Assembly (NCBI RefSeq): GCF_000284375.1
Contig: NC_017249.1
Coordinates: forward strand, 7,681,001 to 7,745,000
DNA: 64,000 nucleotides
Source: Bradyrhizobium japonicum USDA 6
GTDB lineage: Bacteria; Pseudomonadota; Alphaproteobacteria; Rhizobiales; Xanthobacteraceae
Reading direction: 5' to 3'
Shown here: piece after piece, positions 1 to 9,729 of the stretch
Position numbering within the stretch: the first letter of the stretch is position 1
How the letters are laid out: every line of letters begins with the position of its first letter
Program-made: the position numbers and the translations under genes
Notes under the pieces: model-generated
What the model was told of the DNA's origin: nothing
What the model saw: the letters and a program-made list of their open reading frames with translations, nothing else
Database searches by the model: none

Positions 1-241
1 GGCCGGTCAGGCCCTTTTCTTTCCTGTAGTCACAAATGGCCTGCGTGGTCGCGAGGATATGGCCCTCGTTGAAGCTGTTCTTGAACGACGTGCCGCGATG
101 GCCGGAGGTTCCGAACGCCACCCGCTGCGCGGGATCGCCGACATCGGGCTTGCCGGCGAAATAGGCCGTCACCAGCCGCGGAACGTTGGTGAGCGCGTCC
201 GGCGAGACCAGCTTGCCCGCCGCGGGATGAACATCAGCCAC
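1..241 (-). CDS. pgm: Phosphoglucomutase (alpha-D-glucose phosphate-specific), N-terminal part
   Basis: Reading the minus strand from a GTG at 241 gives about 80 residues beginning [14 protein letters not shown], with FGTSGHRG near residue 44 and [12 protein letters not shown] after it. These are the N-terminal signatures of the Pgm family that interconverts glucose-1-phosphate and glucose-6-phosphate. The phosphoserine loop, metal site and the rest of the usual ~545 residues lie outside the window, so only the family is certain. It would feed UDP-glucose and the dependent sugar nucleotides used by the polysaccharide locus that follows. It is divergent from the hydrolase at 387. Confidence 0.85.
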   Translation of the reverse strand, partial: MADVHPAAGKLVSPDALTNVPRLVTAYFAGKPDVGDPAQRVAFGTSGHRGTSFKNSFNEGHILATTQAICDYRKEKGLTG

Positions 242-386
242 TGAAAGATCCTCGTCCTGTCGTGCAGAGTTTGTGAAATACCATAGCATCGGCCGGGCCC
301 CGCCAAGGGCACAACACGCGCGGCGGGCTGGCCGTTCCTGAGATCATGCTATGGTCCTTGAGATCGGGGCTTTTTCGAGTCGGGGC

Positions 387-1505
387 ATGACGCTGTTTCA
401 CAGGCTCTTGGTTGTACTGATGGCCTGGCTTGCGACGGCCGGCATCGTGCCCAATGCGATGGCCGCGGAGTTCTACACGGAAGACCTGCGCATCCCGATG
501 ACGGAGGCCGGGCCTCAGGGGCTGGAGGCCTTTCTGGTCCGGCCGGCCGGAACGAAGCGCTATCCGCTCGCGCTGCTGAGCCACGGCTCGCCGCGCAGTT
601 TCGACGACCGCGCGACGATGTCGGCGCACAAATATTACGGGATCGCGCTCGAATATGCCCGGCGCGGCTTTGCCGCGCTGATCGTGATGCGGCGCGGCTA
701 TGGCACCTCGCCCGGCGGACGCGTCGACAGCGTCCGCGGTTGCGCCAATGCCGCCTATCTGCCGGCGGCGGCGGTTGCGGTCGCGGATTTGCGCGCGGCG
801 ATCGATGCGATGGGGCGCAGGGCCGACGTCACGACATCGGGCATGATCGCGGCCGGCCATTCCGCCGGCGGGCTCGCCACCGTCGCGCTGACCGCGCAGG
901 CACCGAGTGGTCTCGTCGCCGCGATCAGCTTTGCCGGCGGCCGCGGCTCGCGCGATGACGACGACGTCTGCAACGAGGATGGGCTGGTGCAAGCCTTCGC
1001 CACGTTCGGCAAGACCTCGCGCGTGCCGATGCTGTGGGTCTATGCGGCCAATGATTCGTTCTTCGGTCCCGATCTCGCGCGCCGCCTCTATGACGGGTTT
1101 CGCGGCAATGGCGGTCACGCCAAATTCACTGCGGCGCCGCCTTACGGCGACGACGGCCACTATCTCTATTCGGTGGTGGGCCGCCCGCAATGGACGCCCT
1201 ATCTCGACGCCTTCCTGCGCGAGCGCGGGCTCGGCCATGACATCCTGAGCCTTCCCGATCCGCTGCCGCCGCCGGGCCAGCTCAACGAGGCCGCGCGCGC
1301 CGAATTCTCGCGCTATCTCGCCAGCACCATGCCGCACAAGGCTTTTGCGGTGTCGCCGAACGGCGGTTACGGCTGGCGTTCGGGCCGCACGACCGCCGAC
1401 GACGCCCGGCGCGATTCGCTTAGCGCCTGCATGAAATGGTCGCCGACCTGCACGCTGTATGCGGTCGACGACCAGCTGGCCGGAACGACTAGAGCCGCTC
1501 GCTGA
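387..1505 (+). CDS. Secreted alpha/beta-hydrolase (dienelactone hydrolase-like)
   Basis: A 372-residue protein beginning MTLFHRLLVVLMAWLATAG, a signal peptide ending near AMA. An upstream ATG at 351 would put 12 residues in front of the signal peptide, so 387 is preferred. The nucleophile elbow GHSAGG (Ser about 159) sits in an alpha/beta-hydrolase fold, with a likely Asp in YAANDSFFG and a likely His in DDGHYLYS. The substrate is unknown; esters or small acyl groups are plausible. It is probably periplasmic. Its last 17 bases overlap the convergent regulator gene ending at 1489. Confidence 0.75.
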   Translation: MTLFHRLLVVLMAWLATAGIVPNAMAAEFYTEDLRIPMTEAGPQGLEAFLVRPAGTKRYPLALLSHGSPRSFDDRATMSAHKYYGIALEYARRGFAALIVMRRGYGTSPGGRVDSVRGCANAAYLPAAAVAVADLRAAIDAMGRRADVTTSGMIAAGHSAGGLATVALTAQAPSGLVAAISFAGGRGSRDDDDVCNEDGLVQAFATFGKTSRVPMLWVYAANDSFFGPDLARRLYDGFRGNGGHAKFTAAPPYGDDGHYLYSVVGRPQWTPYLDAFLRERGLGHDILSLPDPLPPPGQLNEAARAEFSRYLASTMPHKAFAVSPNGGYGWRSGRTTADDARRDSLSACMKWSPTCTLYAVDDQLAGTTRAAR

Positions 1506-2304
1506 GCGCGAGCTTGTAGCCGACGCCGGTGACGGTCGCGATCACGGGCGTGCCGCTGCCGACGAGCTTGCGGCGCAGCCGCGCCACCAGCGCGTCGACC
1601 GTGCGGATATCGACCTCGGCCTGGCGGTTGCTGACGACCTCGATCAGATAGTCGCGGCTGAGCGGCCGGCCGTCGGCGCCGACCAGCGCCGCGAGCAGGT
1701 CGAACTCGGCGCGCGTCAACGCCACCGGCTTGCCGTCGCTGCCGAGCAGCTCGCGCCGGGTCAGGTCGATGATCCAGTCGCCGAAGGCGATCGAGTTGTG
1801 GTTGCGCGCCGCCTTGCGGTCGATCGAGCGCCGCCGCAGCACGCTGCGCGCGCGCGCCAGCAGGTCGCGCAGATTGATCGGCTTGGTGACGTAATGGTCG
1901 CCGGCGATCTCGAGGCCGAGAATGCGATCGACGTCGGTGTCGCGGCGCGTCACGAAGATGATGCCGGCATTACTGGTCGCCTGGATCTCCTTGGCGAGCT
2001 CGAAGCCGTCGCCGTCAGGCAACTGCACGTCGAGGAAGACGAGATCGGTGCGCGAGCGCAGCGCCTGGCGGCATTCCGCGCAGGAGCCGGCACCGACCAC
2101 GTCGAAATTGTTCTCGTTGAAATAGCCGACCAGCATCGTCCGCGTCACGGGATCGTCTTCGACGACGATCAGCCGCTCACGGCCGGCAGGCCTCAATTCC
2201 TGACGTCCGGAATCAACCACGTTGTTGGATGTCCTGCGTGCTTGTGGCGCGGCTTGAAAGTTCAAGTCGTCGCGCAGCGCACTGTCCTGTGAACGAACAT
2301 TCAC
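1489..2304 (-). CDS. OmpR-family two-component response regulator
   Basis: 271 residues from a GTG start. After about 43 residues of unassigned N-terminal extension comes a receiver domain (IVVEDD acidic pocket, phospho-acceptor Asp in FLDVQLPDGDG, conserved Lys in TKPINL). A C-terminal winged helix follows (LTRAEFDLLAAL, VDALVARLRRKL, VTGVGYKL). It should bind DNA as a phosphorylation-dependent transcription factor. No histidine kinase is adjacent, so it is an orphan here. The long N-terminal extension could mean the true start lies further in, but I see no better internal start. Confidence 0.88.
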   Translation of the reverse strand: MNVRSQDSALRDDLNFQAAPQARRTSNNVVDSGRQELRPAGRERLIVVEDDPVTRTMLVGYFNENNFDVVGAGSCAECRQALRSRTDLVFLDVQLPDGDGFELAKEIQATSNAGIIFVTRRDTDVDRILGLEIAGDHYVTKPINLRDLLARARSVLRRRSIDRKAARNHNSIAFGDWIIDLTRRELLGSDGKPVALTRAEFDLLAALVGADGRPLSRDYLIEVVSNRQAEVDIRTVDALVARLRRKLVGSGTPVIATVTGVGYKLALSERL

Positions 2305-2600
2305 GACTTATTCGAGCCCCCGAAATTGCCTGCTGGAATACTAGGCGTGTTGTGCTGCCCGAACAATATTGGTCATGGTCTTGGCGCATTAAGTATGAAT
2401 TGCCCCACAATTCTCATCGCGCGCATCATCATGCCGCGTGGCTCGTGCGAGCGCCGACCAGCCTCCTCGACACCGCCGATCCCGTACATTCGGCATCGGA
2501 CTCAACCGCTGGTTAACGTAAAGAAAGGCTTCGGCTTCGAAACAGCCAGCCGCGCCTCTATGGTCTCCGCTTGCAAATGCGAAACCACGGAGCAGGCGTG
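2305..2600. other. Divergent intergenic region
   Basis: About 300 bases between the regulator start (2304, minus) and the acyltransferase start (2601, plus). No convincing coding sequence or hairpin was seen. It must hold the promoters of both genes, but I could not pick clear -35/-10 boxes. Confidence 0.4.
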
Positions 2601-3773
2601 ATGCAGGGGCAGGCCCGGTTGGCCGCCGAACGAACCGAGCAAGGTGCAACGCCTTTCGGTCGTTCGCACACGCTCGACGTCTTGCGCGGCCTCGCCATCG
2701 TCGGCGTGATGGCGATCCACGTCTCACAATCTTTTCCTTCAAGGATCCACGCCGTCGACTTCGCCTTCATGTGCGGCTGGACCGGCGTCAACGTGTTCTA
2801 CTTCGTCAGCGCCATGACGATGTGCCTGATGTGGACGCAGCGCACCGAAACCGATCCGACGCGCAAATTCTACATCCGGCGCTTCCTGCGCATCGCGCCG
2901 CTGTTCTGGCTCGCGATCCCGCTCTACCTGCTCATCAACGGCACGGGTCCCAGCTACAACGCGCCCAACGGCGTCGGGCCGCTCCAGGTGATCCTGACCG
3001 CGACCTTCCTGCACGGCTTCTGGCCGGACAGCGTCAACAGCGTCGTGCCGGGCGACTGGTCGATCGCGGCGGAAATGACGTTCTATCTCGTCTTCCCCTT
3101 CGTGATCACGGCCTTCGGATCGCGCCGCCATCTCTATCTAGCGCTCGCGATCGTGCTGCATCTCGTCAATGTCTGCCTGTTCAAGCCGTGGGCGTTCGCG
3201 CTGTTCTCGGCCTATTACGGGCCCGGCCACGAAGCGTTCGTGTGGAACGCATTGCACATCAGCTTCCTGAACCAGTTGCCGGCCTTCCTCGTGGGCTGCG
3301 CGCTGTTCTTCTCGTTGCGCGACGGTTTTGCGAAGTCGGACGCCGCGATCTTCGCCGCCTTCATCGCGCTGTCCTTCATCGCCGACCGCGCGACCGGCTC
3401 GCATGAATTCAACTACCTGATGATCAACCTCGTGCTCGGCGCGCTGGTTGCCGGTTGCATCCGCCTCGCGATCCGCTGCCGGCCGATCGAGGCGCTCGGC
3501 CGCAACTCCTATTCGATGTACCTGTCGCATTTCGCGGTGATCTACGGCCTGCGCCAGATCTGGCCGCTTGCGGACGGACTGGTGTCGCTGCTGATCGCCT
3601 ATGCCGTCACCGCCGCGCTCAGCTATCTCGTCGCGCGCGCGACCTGGCATCTGGTCGAGCGGCGCGCGCAGGATTTTGCGCATCGCCTGACCGCTTCGAC
3701 GGCCAAGACCACGCGCGCGGAGCCCGTCACCGCACCAGGCGTTTTGCTGAACGGCCGCAGCGCCGGCGCGTGA
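2601..3773 (+). CDS. OafA-type membrane O-acyltransferase (acyltransferase 3 family)
   Basis: 390 residues with about ten hydrophobic segments. Family hallmarks are LRGLAIVGVMAIH (conserved His), the RR.LRIAPLFW motif after the second membrane segment and WSIAAEMTFY. Such proteins transfer acetyl or similar groups from the cytoplasm onto extracytoplasmic glycans. The ATG at 2601 is preceded by GGAG at 2589-2592, spaced 8 bases; an upstream in-frame ATG at 2577 lacks this. Three further members of the family lie in this window (29024, 31523, 39902). The acceptor sugar cannot be told from sequence. Confidence 0.85.
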   Translation: MQGQARLAAERTEQGATPFGRSHTLDVLRGLAIVGVMAIHVSQSFPSRIHAVDFAFMCGWTGVNVFYFVSAMTMCLMWTQRTETDPTRKFYIRRFLRIAPLFWLAIPLYLLINGTGPSYNAPNGVGPLQVILTATFLHGFWPDSVNSVVPGDWSIAAEMTFYLVFPFVITAFGSRRHLYLALAIVLHLVNVCLFKPWAFALFSAYYGPGHEAFVWNALHISFLNQLPAFLVGCALFFSLRDGFAKSDAAIFAAFIALSFIADRATGSHEFNYLMINLVLGALVAGCIRLAIRCRPIEALGRNSYSMYLSHFAVIYGLRQIWPLADGLVSLLIAYAVTAALSYLVARATWHLVERRAQDFAHRLTASTAKTTRAEPVTAPGVLLNGRSAGA

Positions 3774-3779
3774 GCCGCC

Positions 3780-4664
3780 TCAGGACGACCCGACCTCGAT
3801 CCGGTACGACAGTTCTTCGTTCGCGCCGGGTGCGATGTGCATCAGCCCCGGCTTGTCGCTGAACTCGCCATCGAAACCGACGGGACTGGCATAGCCGCGC
3901 CAGGGCTCGATGCACAGGAACGGCGCGCCGGTCGGTTTCGACCAGACGCCGAGCTCGCGAAAACCGCGCCATGACATTTTGAGCCAGGGCCCGGCCCCCT
4001 GCCCGGCCGCATAGCGGACCGCATGGCTGTTGACGGGATCGAGGATGACGGCGTCATTGGTGAACAGGGATTCCGACAAAGGAAGCACGGTGCCTCTGAC
4101 CGGGCTCGGATCCGTTGCCGCAAGCAGGAGTCCGCCCTCGACACGGCGAACCGGAGACGGCTCCTCGTTCGTGAACGTCAGCGCGTAGCTCTCTTTCGAC
4201 ATTCCAGGCTGAAGCGGCCAGTTGAAGGCCGGATGGCCACCGAGCGACACCGGCAATGTCTCCTTGCCGGTATTCGCGACGGTGAGCGAGAGATCGAGAC
4301 CGGCGGCGTCGATCGCATAGGTGGCCGTCAGGCGAAATGCGAACGGATAGAGTGCGCGCGTTGCCTCGCTGTCTTCGAGCGCTAGCGTGCAACGGTTCTC
4401 GCCGCGCTCTACCCACGCGAACCGGCTGTCGCGCGCAAAACCGTGCTGGGTCATCCGGTAGGTCTTGCCCCGGTGCCGCATTTCGTCGTTGGCGAGACGC
4501 CCGACGATCGGAAACAGCAGCGGCGCGTGGCGCGGCCAGGCCGGCTCCGCCTGCCAGACAAATTCGACACCGCCGCCGTCCTTCAACGAGCACAGCTCGG
4601 CGCCGTGTGCCTTGATGGTCGCGGTGAGCCCGCCACTTCGGATCGTATGCGTGTCGTCGGTCAT
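3780..4664 (-). CDS. Aldose 1-epimerase-like protein (galactose mutarotase family)
   Basis: 294 residues with the mutarotase beta-sandwich signatures PLLFPIVGRL, MTQHGFARDS (catalytic-type His), SLGGHPAFNWPL (second His) and CIEPWRGYASP (Glu). It should catalyse anomer interconversion of an aldose or bind a related hexose. The open frame extends upstream to 4769, but the ATG at 4664 has GGAG six bases before it and starts right at MTDDTHTIRSGG, as in LacX-type homologues. It is convergent with the acyltransferase with a 6-base gap. Confidence 0.82.
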   Translation of the reverse strand: MTDDTHTIRSGGLTATIKAHGAELCSLKDGGGVEFVWQAEPAWPRHAPLLFPIVGRLANDEMRHRGKTYRMTQHGFARDSRFAWVERGENRCTLALEDSEATRALYPFAFRLTATYAIDAAGLDLSLTVANTGKETLPVSLGGHPAFNWPLQPGMSKESYALTFTNEEPSPVRRVEGGLLLAATDPSPVRGTVLPLSESLFTNDAVILDPVNSHAVRYAAGQGAGPWLKMSWRGFRELGVWSKPTGAPFLCIEPWRGYASPVGFDGEFSDKPGLMHIAPGANEELSYRIEVGSS

Positions 4665-4778
4665 GACAATCTCCATCGCGGCAACGAGGCCAAACGCGGC
4701 GACCTGATCATATCGCATCAGAAACGATTTCGCCCGCCCCAGGATGAGGCGGGCGAAGCCGAACTTCAAACGACTGGC

Positions 4779-6092
4779 TTAAGCCTGGGACGATCGCCCG
4801 ATGCTCTCGTAGGTGAAGCCCGCGGCTTGCATCTCTTCGGGCGGGTAGATGTTGCGGAGATCGACCACGATGGGCTGGGTCATGGCCGCCTTCAGCCGGT
4901 GGAGATCGAGCGCGCGGAACTGCACCCATTCGGTGACGATGACGAGCGCATCGGCGCCTTGCGCGCAGGAATAGGCGTCCTCGCAATAGGTGATGTGCGG
5001 CAGCTCGCCCTTGGCCTGCTCCATGCCGACGGGATCGAAAGCCTTGACCGTCGCGCCCATGTCGATCAGGCCGGTGACGAGCGGGATCGACGGCGCATCA
5101 CGCATGTCGTCGGTGTCGGGCTTGAAGGTGAGGCCGAGCACGGCGATGGTCTTGCCGCGCAAGCTGCCGCCGAGCGCCTGGCTGACCTTGCGCGCCATCG
5201 CGCGCTTACGGTTCTCGTTGACGGCCAGCACGGATTCGACGATGCGCAAGCTCACGTCATAGTCCTGCGCGATCTTGATCAGCGCCTTGGTGTCCTTCGG
5301 GAAGCAGGAGCCGCCGAAGCCAGGACCGGCATGCAGGAACTTGGTGCCGATGCGGTTGTCGAGGCCGATGCCGCGCGCGACTTCCTGCACGTTGGCGCCG
5401 ACCTTTTCCGAGAGATCGGCGATCTCGTTGATGAAGGTGATCTTGGTCGCGAGGAACGCGTTCGCGGCGTATTTGATCATCTCGGCGGTGCGGCGCGCCG
5501 TGAACATCAGCGGCGCCTGGTTCAGCGACAGCGGGCGATAGATGTCGCCCATCACCTTGCGGCCGCGCTCGTCGGAGGTGCCGACGACGACGCGATCGGG
5601 ATACTTGAAGTCGCGGATCGCGGCGCCCTCGCGCAGGAATTCGGGGTTGGAGGCGACGACGACGTCGGCCGCGGGGTTGGTCTCGCGGATGATGCGCTCG
5701 ACCTCGTCGCCGGTGCCGACCGGGACGGTGGACTTGGTCACGACGACGGTGAAGCCCGACAGCGACTGCGCGATCTCGCGCGCGGCGGCGTAGACATAGG
5801 ACAGATCAGCGTGACCGTCGCCGCGACGCGAGGGCGTGCCGACCGCGATGAAGACGGCATCGGCGTCCGCGACCGGCTTCGACAAATCGGTGGTGAAGTC
5901 GAGCCGCTTGGCCTTCACATTGGTCGCGACCAGTTCGTCGAGGCCGGGCTCGTAGATCGGAATCTCGCCGCGATGAAGCGCCGCGATCTTCTTCTCGTCC
6001 TTGTCGACGCAGGTGACGTCGTGACCGAAATCCGCAAAGCAGGCTCCGGACACCAGTCCCACATAGCCCGTTCCGATCATCGCGATTCGCAT
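4779..6092 (-). CDS. ugd: UDP-glucose 6-dehydrogenase
   Basis: 437 residues, the usual family length. It oxidises UDP-glucose to UDP-glucuronate with NAD+. Visible features are the N-terminal Rossmann motif GTGYVGLVSG, the catalytic cysteine in PGFGGSCFPKD, and the C-terminal UDP-binding domain starting at GLTFKPDTDDMRDAPS. The product feeds the UDP-glucuronate 4-epimerase encoded at 8441. It lies on the same strand as the fucose genes, after a gap of about 175 bases. Confidence 0.95.
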   Translation of the reverse strand: MRIAMIGTGYVGLVSGACFADFGHDVTCVDKDEKKIAALHRGEIPIYEPGLDELVATNVKAKRLDFTTDLSKPVADADAVFIAVGTPSRRGDGHADLSYVYAAAREIAQSLSGFTVVVTKSTVPVGTGDEVERIIRETNPAADVVVASNPEFLREGAAIRDFKYPDRVVVGTSDERGRKVMGDIYRPLSLNQAPLMFTARRTAEMIKYAANAFLATKITFINEIADLSEKVGANVQEVARGIGLDNRIGTKFLHAGPGFGGSCFPKDTKALIKIAQDYDVSLRIVESVLAVNENRKRAMARKVSQALGGSLRGKTIAVLGLTFKPDTDDMRDAPSIPLVTGLIDMGATVKAFDPVGMEQAKGELPHITYCEDAYSCAQGADALVIVTEWVQFRALDLHRLKAAMTQPIVVDLRNIYPPEEMQAAGFTYESIGRSSQA

Positions 6093-6268
6093 GAAAAACT
6101 CTTTCCGTTGAAGACGGATGTTCCACTGAACACCCTAGACCATTTCTGTATCCGGCCGCACGCCCAACATTAGGGCAGGTTGCTTCGCGAACCGAATAAA
6201 CCTTAACCGCCGCGCGTGACAGGCGTTGCGGTCATCTCCTGAAATACGCGACATGCATTGGTTGCATT

Positions 6269-7210
6269 CTACGTATGCGACAGATACGCCTCGTAAGCGC
6301 GCCTCACGCCATCCTCGAGCGAGGTTGTGGCGCGCCAGCCGAGCTTGGCGAGCCGGCTGACGTCGAGCAGCTTGCGCGGTGTACCGTCGGGACGCGAGGT
6401 GTCGAAACCGATCTCGCCGCCGTAGCCGACGATGGCGGCCACGACGCGCGCGAACTCGGCGATGGTGATGTCCTCGCCGGTGCCGATGTTGACCAGCTCC
6501 GCGCTCGAATAGGTCTTCATCAGGTGCACGCAGGCATCCGCCATGTCGTCGACATAGAGGAACTCGCGCCGCGGCGTGCCGGTGCCCCACACGATGACGC
6601 TTTTCGCGCCTGCGACTTTTGCCTCGTGGAAGCGCCGGATCAGGGCGGCGACGACGTGGCTCAGCTCGGGGTGATAATTATCGCCGGGGCCGTACAGATT
6701 GGTCGGCATCACGCTGATGAAGTCGCTGCCATACTGGCTGCGATAGGCCTCCGCCATCTTGATGCCGGCGATCTTGGCAATCGCATAGGGCTCGTTGGTC
6801 GGCTCCAGCGGGCCTGTTAGCACCGAATCCTCGCGCAGCGGCTGCGGCGCCAGCTTCGGATAGATGCAGGACGAGCCCAGAAACATCAGCTTCTCGGCGC
6901 CGTTCTGATGCGCGGCCTGGATCACGTTGGCCGCAATCGCGATGTTGTCGTAGATGAACTCGGCGCGCAGCGTGTCGTTGGCGACGATGCCGCCGACCTT
7001 GGCCGCGGCGAGGAAGATCACTTGCGGCCGCGTCTTCGCGAACCAGTCGAACACGGCGGCCTGGTTGCAGAGATCGACCTCGCGCCGGTCGACCGTAACG
7101 AGATGCACGTCCTCCCGCGCCAGCCGGCGCACCAGCGCGGCGCCGACCATGCCGCGATGGCCGGCGACATAGACGCTCTTGCCCTTCAGCTCAAACGGTG
7201 CGTTTGCCAC
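6269..7210 (-). CDS. fcl: GDP-L-fucose synthase
   Basis: 313 residues of the short-chain dehydrogenase fold: [14 protein letters not shown] nucleotide-binding loop, [14 protein letters not shown] with the catalytic Ser/Cys region, and [10 protein letters not shown] providing the Tyr and Lys of YxxxK. It converts GDP-4-keto-6-deoxymannose to GDP-L-fucose by epimerisation and NADPH reduction. It overlaps the end of gmd by 20 bases, so the two are translationally coupled and act in consecutive steps. Confidence 0.95.
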   Translation of the reverse strand: MANAPFELKGKSVYVAGHRGMVGAALVRRLAREDVHLVTVDRREVDLCNQAAVFDWFAKTRPQVIFLAAAKVGGIVANDTLRAEFIYDNIAIAANVIQAAHQNGAEKLMFLGSSCIYPKLAPQPLREDSVLTGPLEPTNEPYAIAKIAGIKMAEAYRSQYGSDFISVMPTNLYGPGDNYHPELSHVVAALIRRFHEAKVAGAKSVIVWGTGTPRREFLYVDDMADACVHLMKTYSSAELVNIGTGEDITIAEFARVVAAIVGYGGEIGFDTSRPDGTPRKLLDVSRLAKLGWRATTSLEDGVRRAYEAYLSHT

Positions 7211-8276
7211 TGCCAGCGTCCCGTTTTGCCTCGGCCAGATCGCTCGCCATCATCTCCTCGACGAGCTGGGCGAAGCTGCGCTTCGGCGTCCAGCCGAGCA
7301 CCTCGCGCGCCTTGCTGGCGTCGCCGACGAGGAGATCGACCTCGGTCGGACGGAAATAGGTCGGATCGATCTTCACCACAATCTTGCCGCTCGTCTCGTC
7401 GACGCCGGTCTCCTCGACGCCCTTGCCGCGCCATACGATGCGGCGGCCGACATGGGCAAAGGACAGCTCGACCATCTCGCGCACCGAGCGCATCTCGCCG
7501 GTGGCGAGCACGAAATCGTCGGGCTTGTCGGCCTGCAGGATCCTGTGCATGCCCTCGACATAGTCCCTGGCATGGCCCCAGTCGCGCTTGGCTTCGAGAT
7601 TGCCGAGATAGAGCGTCTGTTCCAGCCCGACCTCGATACGGGCGACGCCGCGGGTGATCTTGCGGGTCACAAAGGTCTCGCCGCGGATCGGGCTCTCATG
7701 GTTGAACAGGATGCCGTTCGACGCGAACATGCCGTAGGCTTCGCGGTAGTTCACCGTGATCCAGTAGCCGTAGAGTTTGGCAACGCCGTAGGGCGAGCGC
7801 GGATAGAACGGCGTCGTCTCCTTCTGCGGGATCTCCTGCACCAGGCCGTAGAGCTCGGAGGTCGAGGCCTGGTAGAACCGCGTCTCCTTCTCCATGCCGA
7901 GGATGCGGATCGCTTCCAGCAGGCGCAGCACGCCGATGGCGTCGGCGTTGGCGGTGTATTCCGGGCTCTCGAAGCTGACGGCGACGTGGCTCTGGGCGGC
8001 GAGATTGTAGATCTCGGTCGGCCGGATCTGCTGCACCAGGCGGATCAGATTGGTCGAATCCGTCATGTCGCCATAGTGCATCAGGAACGGCACGTTGCCG
8101 ACATGCGGGTCCTGGTAGAGGTGATCGACGCGCGCGGTGTTGAACGAGGACGAGCGCCGCTTGATGCCGTGCACGACATAGCCGAGCGACAGCAAATATT
8201 CGGCGAGATAGGCGCCGTCCTGACCGGTCACGCCGGTGATGAGAGCGATCCGCTCAGCCATGATCCGCTCAGCCAT
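7191..8276 (-). CDS. gmd: GDP-mannose 4,6-dehydratase
   Basis: 361 residues: [19 protein letters not shown] at the NADP site, [10 protein letters not shown], and [12 protein letters not shown] with the catalytic Tyr and Lys. It makes GDP-4-keto-6-deoxy-D-mannose for the downstream fucose synthase. The N-terminus reads [10 protein letters not shown] because a 15-base unit covering the start codon is tandemly duplicated (8247-8276), giving two possible ATG starts, 8276 and 8261. Neither has a strong Shine-Dalgarno sequence. The first three residues of the catalytic domain follow the second copy. Confidence 0.95.
   Translation of the reverse strand: MAERIMAERIALITGVTGQDGAYLAEYLLSLGYVVHGIKRRSSSFNTARVDHLYQDPHVGNVPFLMHYGDMTDSTNLIRLVQQIRPTEIYNLAAQSHVAVSFESPEYTANADAIGVLRLLEAIRILGMEKETRFYQASTSELYGLVQEIPQKETTPFYPRSPYGVAKLYGYWITVNYREAYGMFASNGILFNHESPIRGETFVTRKITRGVARIEVGLEQTLYLGNLEAKRDWGHARDYVEGMHRILQADKPDDFVLATGEMRSVREMVELSFAHVGRRIVWRGKGVEETGVDETSGKIVVKIDPTYFRPTEVDLLVGDASKAREVLGWTPKRSFAQLVEEMMASDLAEAKRDAGSGKRTV
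8247..8276. repeat. Perfect 15-bp tandem duplication over the gmd start codon
   Basis: The unit GATCCGCTCAGCCAT (plus strand) occurs twice head to tail at 8247-8261 and 8262-8276. Because 15 is a multiple of 3, the reading frame is kept and the protein gains a second MAERI. Confidence 0.95.
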
Positions 8277-8440
8277 GGGCCCGCGCCTGGTTCGGGGTCA
8301 AAGAGGTTCAGAGGGACGGGATAACCACCGTTCGCGCCCGCTGACAAGGCCGCCGGCCGTTAAAAGCGCAAGAACCAGCACAAGAAACGGCCCAAGAGCC
8401 GGCGTTCCCGGGCGACACGCAGGTGCCGCCGCCCGCGGGA

Positions 8441-9460
8441 TCAGACGCCGTGGTACTTCCGATACCATTCGACGAAGCGGCCGAGGCCATCCGCGATCGA
8501 CGTCGACGGCGAGAAGCCGACGTCGCGCTGGAGCGCGGAAATGTCGGCGCGCGTCTCCAGGACGTCGCCGGCCTGCATCGGCAACAGCTGGCGGATCGCC
8601 GGCTTGCCGATGATCTTCTCGAGCGTCTCGACGAACTCCATCAGGTTGACCGACCTGTTGTTGCCGATGTTGTAGACGCGATACGGCGCATAGCTCGACG
8701 AATTTTCCGGCCGCTCGGCATTCCACGCGGGATTCGGCGCCGCAGGCCGATCGAGAGTGCGGATCACCCCTTCGACGATGTCGTCGACATAGGTGAAGTC
8801 GCGCCACATGTCGCCTTTATTGAAAATCCTGATCGGCTCATTCGCGAAGATCGCGCGCGTGAACAGATAGGCGGCCATGTCGGGCCGGCCCCACGGGCCG
8901 TAGACGGTGAAGAAGCGAAGCCCGGTCACCGGCAGCTTGTGAACATGCGCAAACGTATGCGCCATCAGTTCGTTGGCTTTCTTGCTTGCGGCGTAAAGGC
9001 TGACCGGATGGTTCACCGAATGCTCGGTCGAATACGGCAAGGTGCGGTTGGCGCCATACACCGAACTCGACGAGGCGTAGACGAGATGCGCCAGACCATG
9101 GCGCCGGCCGGCTTCGAGCACGGTGACAAAGCCGTCACAATTGGCCCGGATACTGGTGATGGGATCGTCGATCGACGCGCGCACGCCGGGCTGCGCCGCC
9201 AGATGCACGACGCGATCGGGCGAGACCTCGTCGAAGACACGGGTCACGGCGGCGAAGTCCGCGAGATCGATCTTGTGGAATTTGAACCCTGGATGGTGTT
9301 CGAGCGTTGCGAGACGCGCACGCTTCAGCGCGGGATCGTAATACGGAGTGATTGCATCGATGCCGACGACCCGCTCGCCACGTGCCAACAGCCGTTCACA
9401 AACATGCATTCCGATAAAGCCGGCAGCGCCGGTAACGATCACTGGCCGCAAGGTTGTCAT
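8441..9460 (-). CDS. UDP-glucuronate 4-epimerase (NAD-dependent epimerase/dehydratase family)
   Basis: 339 residues from the ATG at 9460; in-frame ATGs at 9469 and 9481 would add 3 or 7. The extended SDR features are VTGAAGFIGMHV, VHLAAQPGVRASI, YASSSSVYG, SLYAASKKANE (YxxxK) and FTVYGPWGRPDMA. The last motif, together with DAITPYYDPALK, is typical of enzymes turning UDP-glucuronate into UDP-galacturonate (LspL/Cap1J type) rather than of GalE. Ugd encoded nearby provides the substrate. About 160 bases separate it from gmd on the same strand. Confidence 0.88.
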   Translation of the reverse strand: MTTLRPVIVTGAAGFIGMHVCERLLARGERVVGIDAITPYYDPALKRARLATLEHHPGFKFHKIDLADFAAVTRVFDEVSPDRVVHLAAQPGVRASIDDPITSIRANCDGFVTVLEAGRRHGLAHLVYASSSSVYGANRTLPYSTEHSVNHPVSLYAASKKANELMAHTFAHVHKLPVTGLRFFTVYGPWGRPDMAAYLFTRAIFANEPIRIFNKGDMWRDFTYVDDIVEGVIRTLDRPAAPNPAWNAERPENSSSYAPYRVYNIGNNRSVNLMEFVETLEKIIGKPAIRQLLPMQAGDVLETRADISALQRDVGFSPSTSIADGLGRFVEWYRKYHGV

Positions 9461-9729
9461 CTCGTTCATTCCGCGGAGCATTGCCAGACCAGGACATGAG
9501 AGGCAAGGTTTGGACAGTCACGACAATCATCAAATCACTCGGCCCATGTAAGCGCATCGAAATGTGTAGGAAACATGATGGCGTCATGCACCATCGCATG
9601 CTATCCGCCTGCAAGGATGCTCGGACGATAGCGTCACATGTGCTAGACGTCATAGAACGTATATTCGGCGCCTGATGCTCAGTCTTCGGGCATTGTCCGC
9701 GCAAGAACCCGCAAAGAAAAAGATCGACT

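Noticed and set aside
1489..1505. 17-bp overlap of convergent genes as a sign of frameshift
   Set aside because: Both proteins end with plausible C-termini; short convergent overlaps are common in compact genomes.
4443..6173. 576-residue open frame on the plus strand
   Set aside because: Antisense to the UDP-glucose dehydrogenase gene, whose motifs are complete.
8298..8440. Hydrophobic peptide (FLVLVLALLTAGG) on the minus strand between gmd and the epimerase gene
   Set aside because: No in-frame start codon or ribosome site just before it; left as intergenic.
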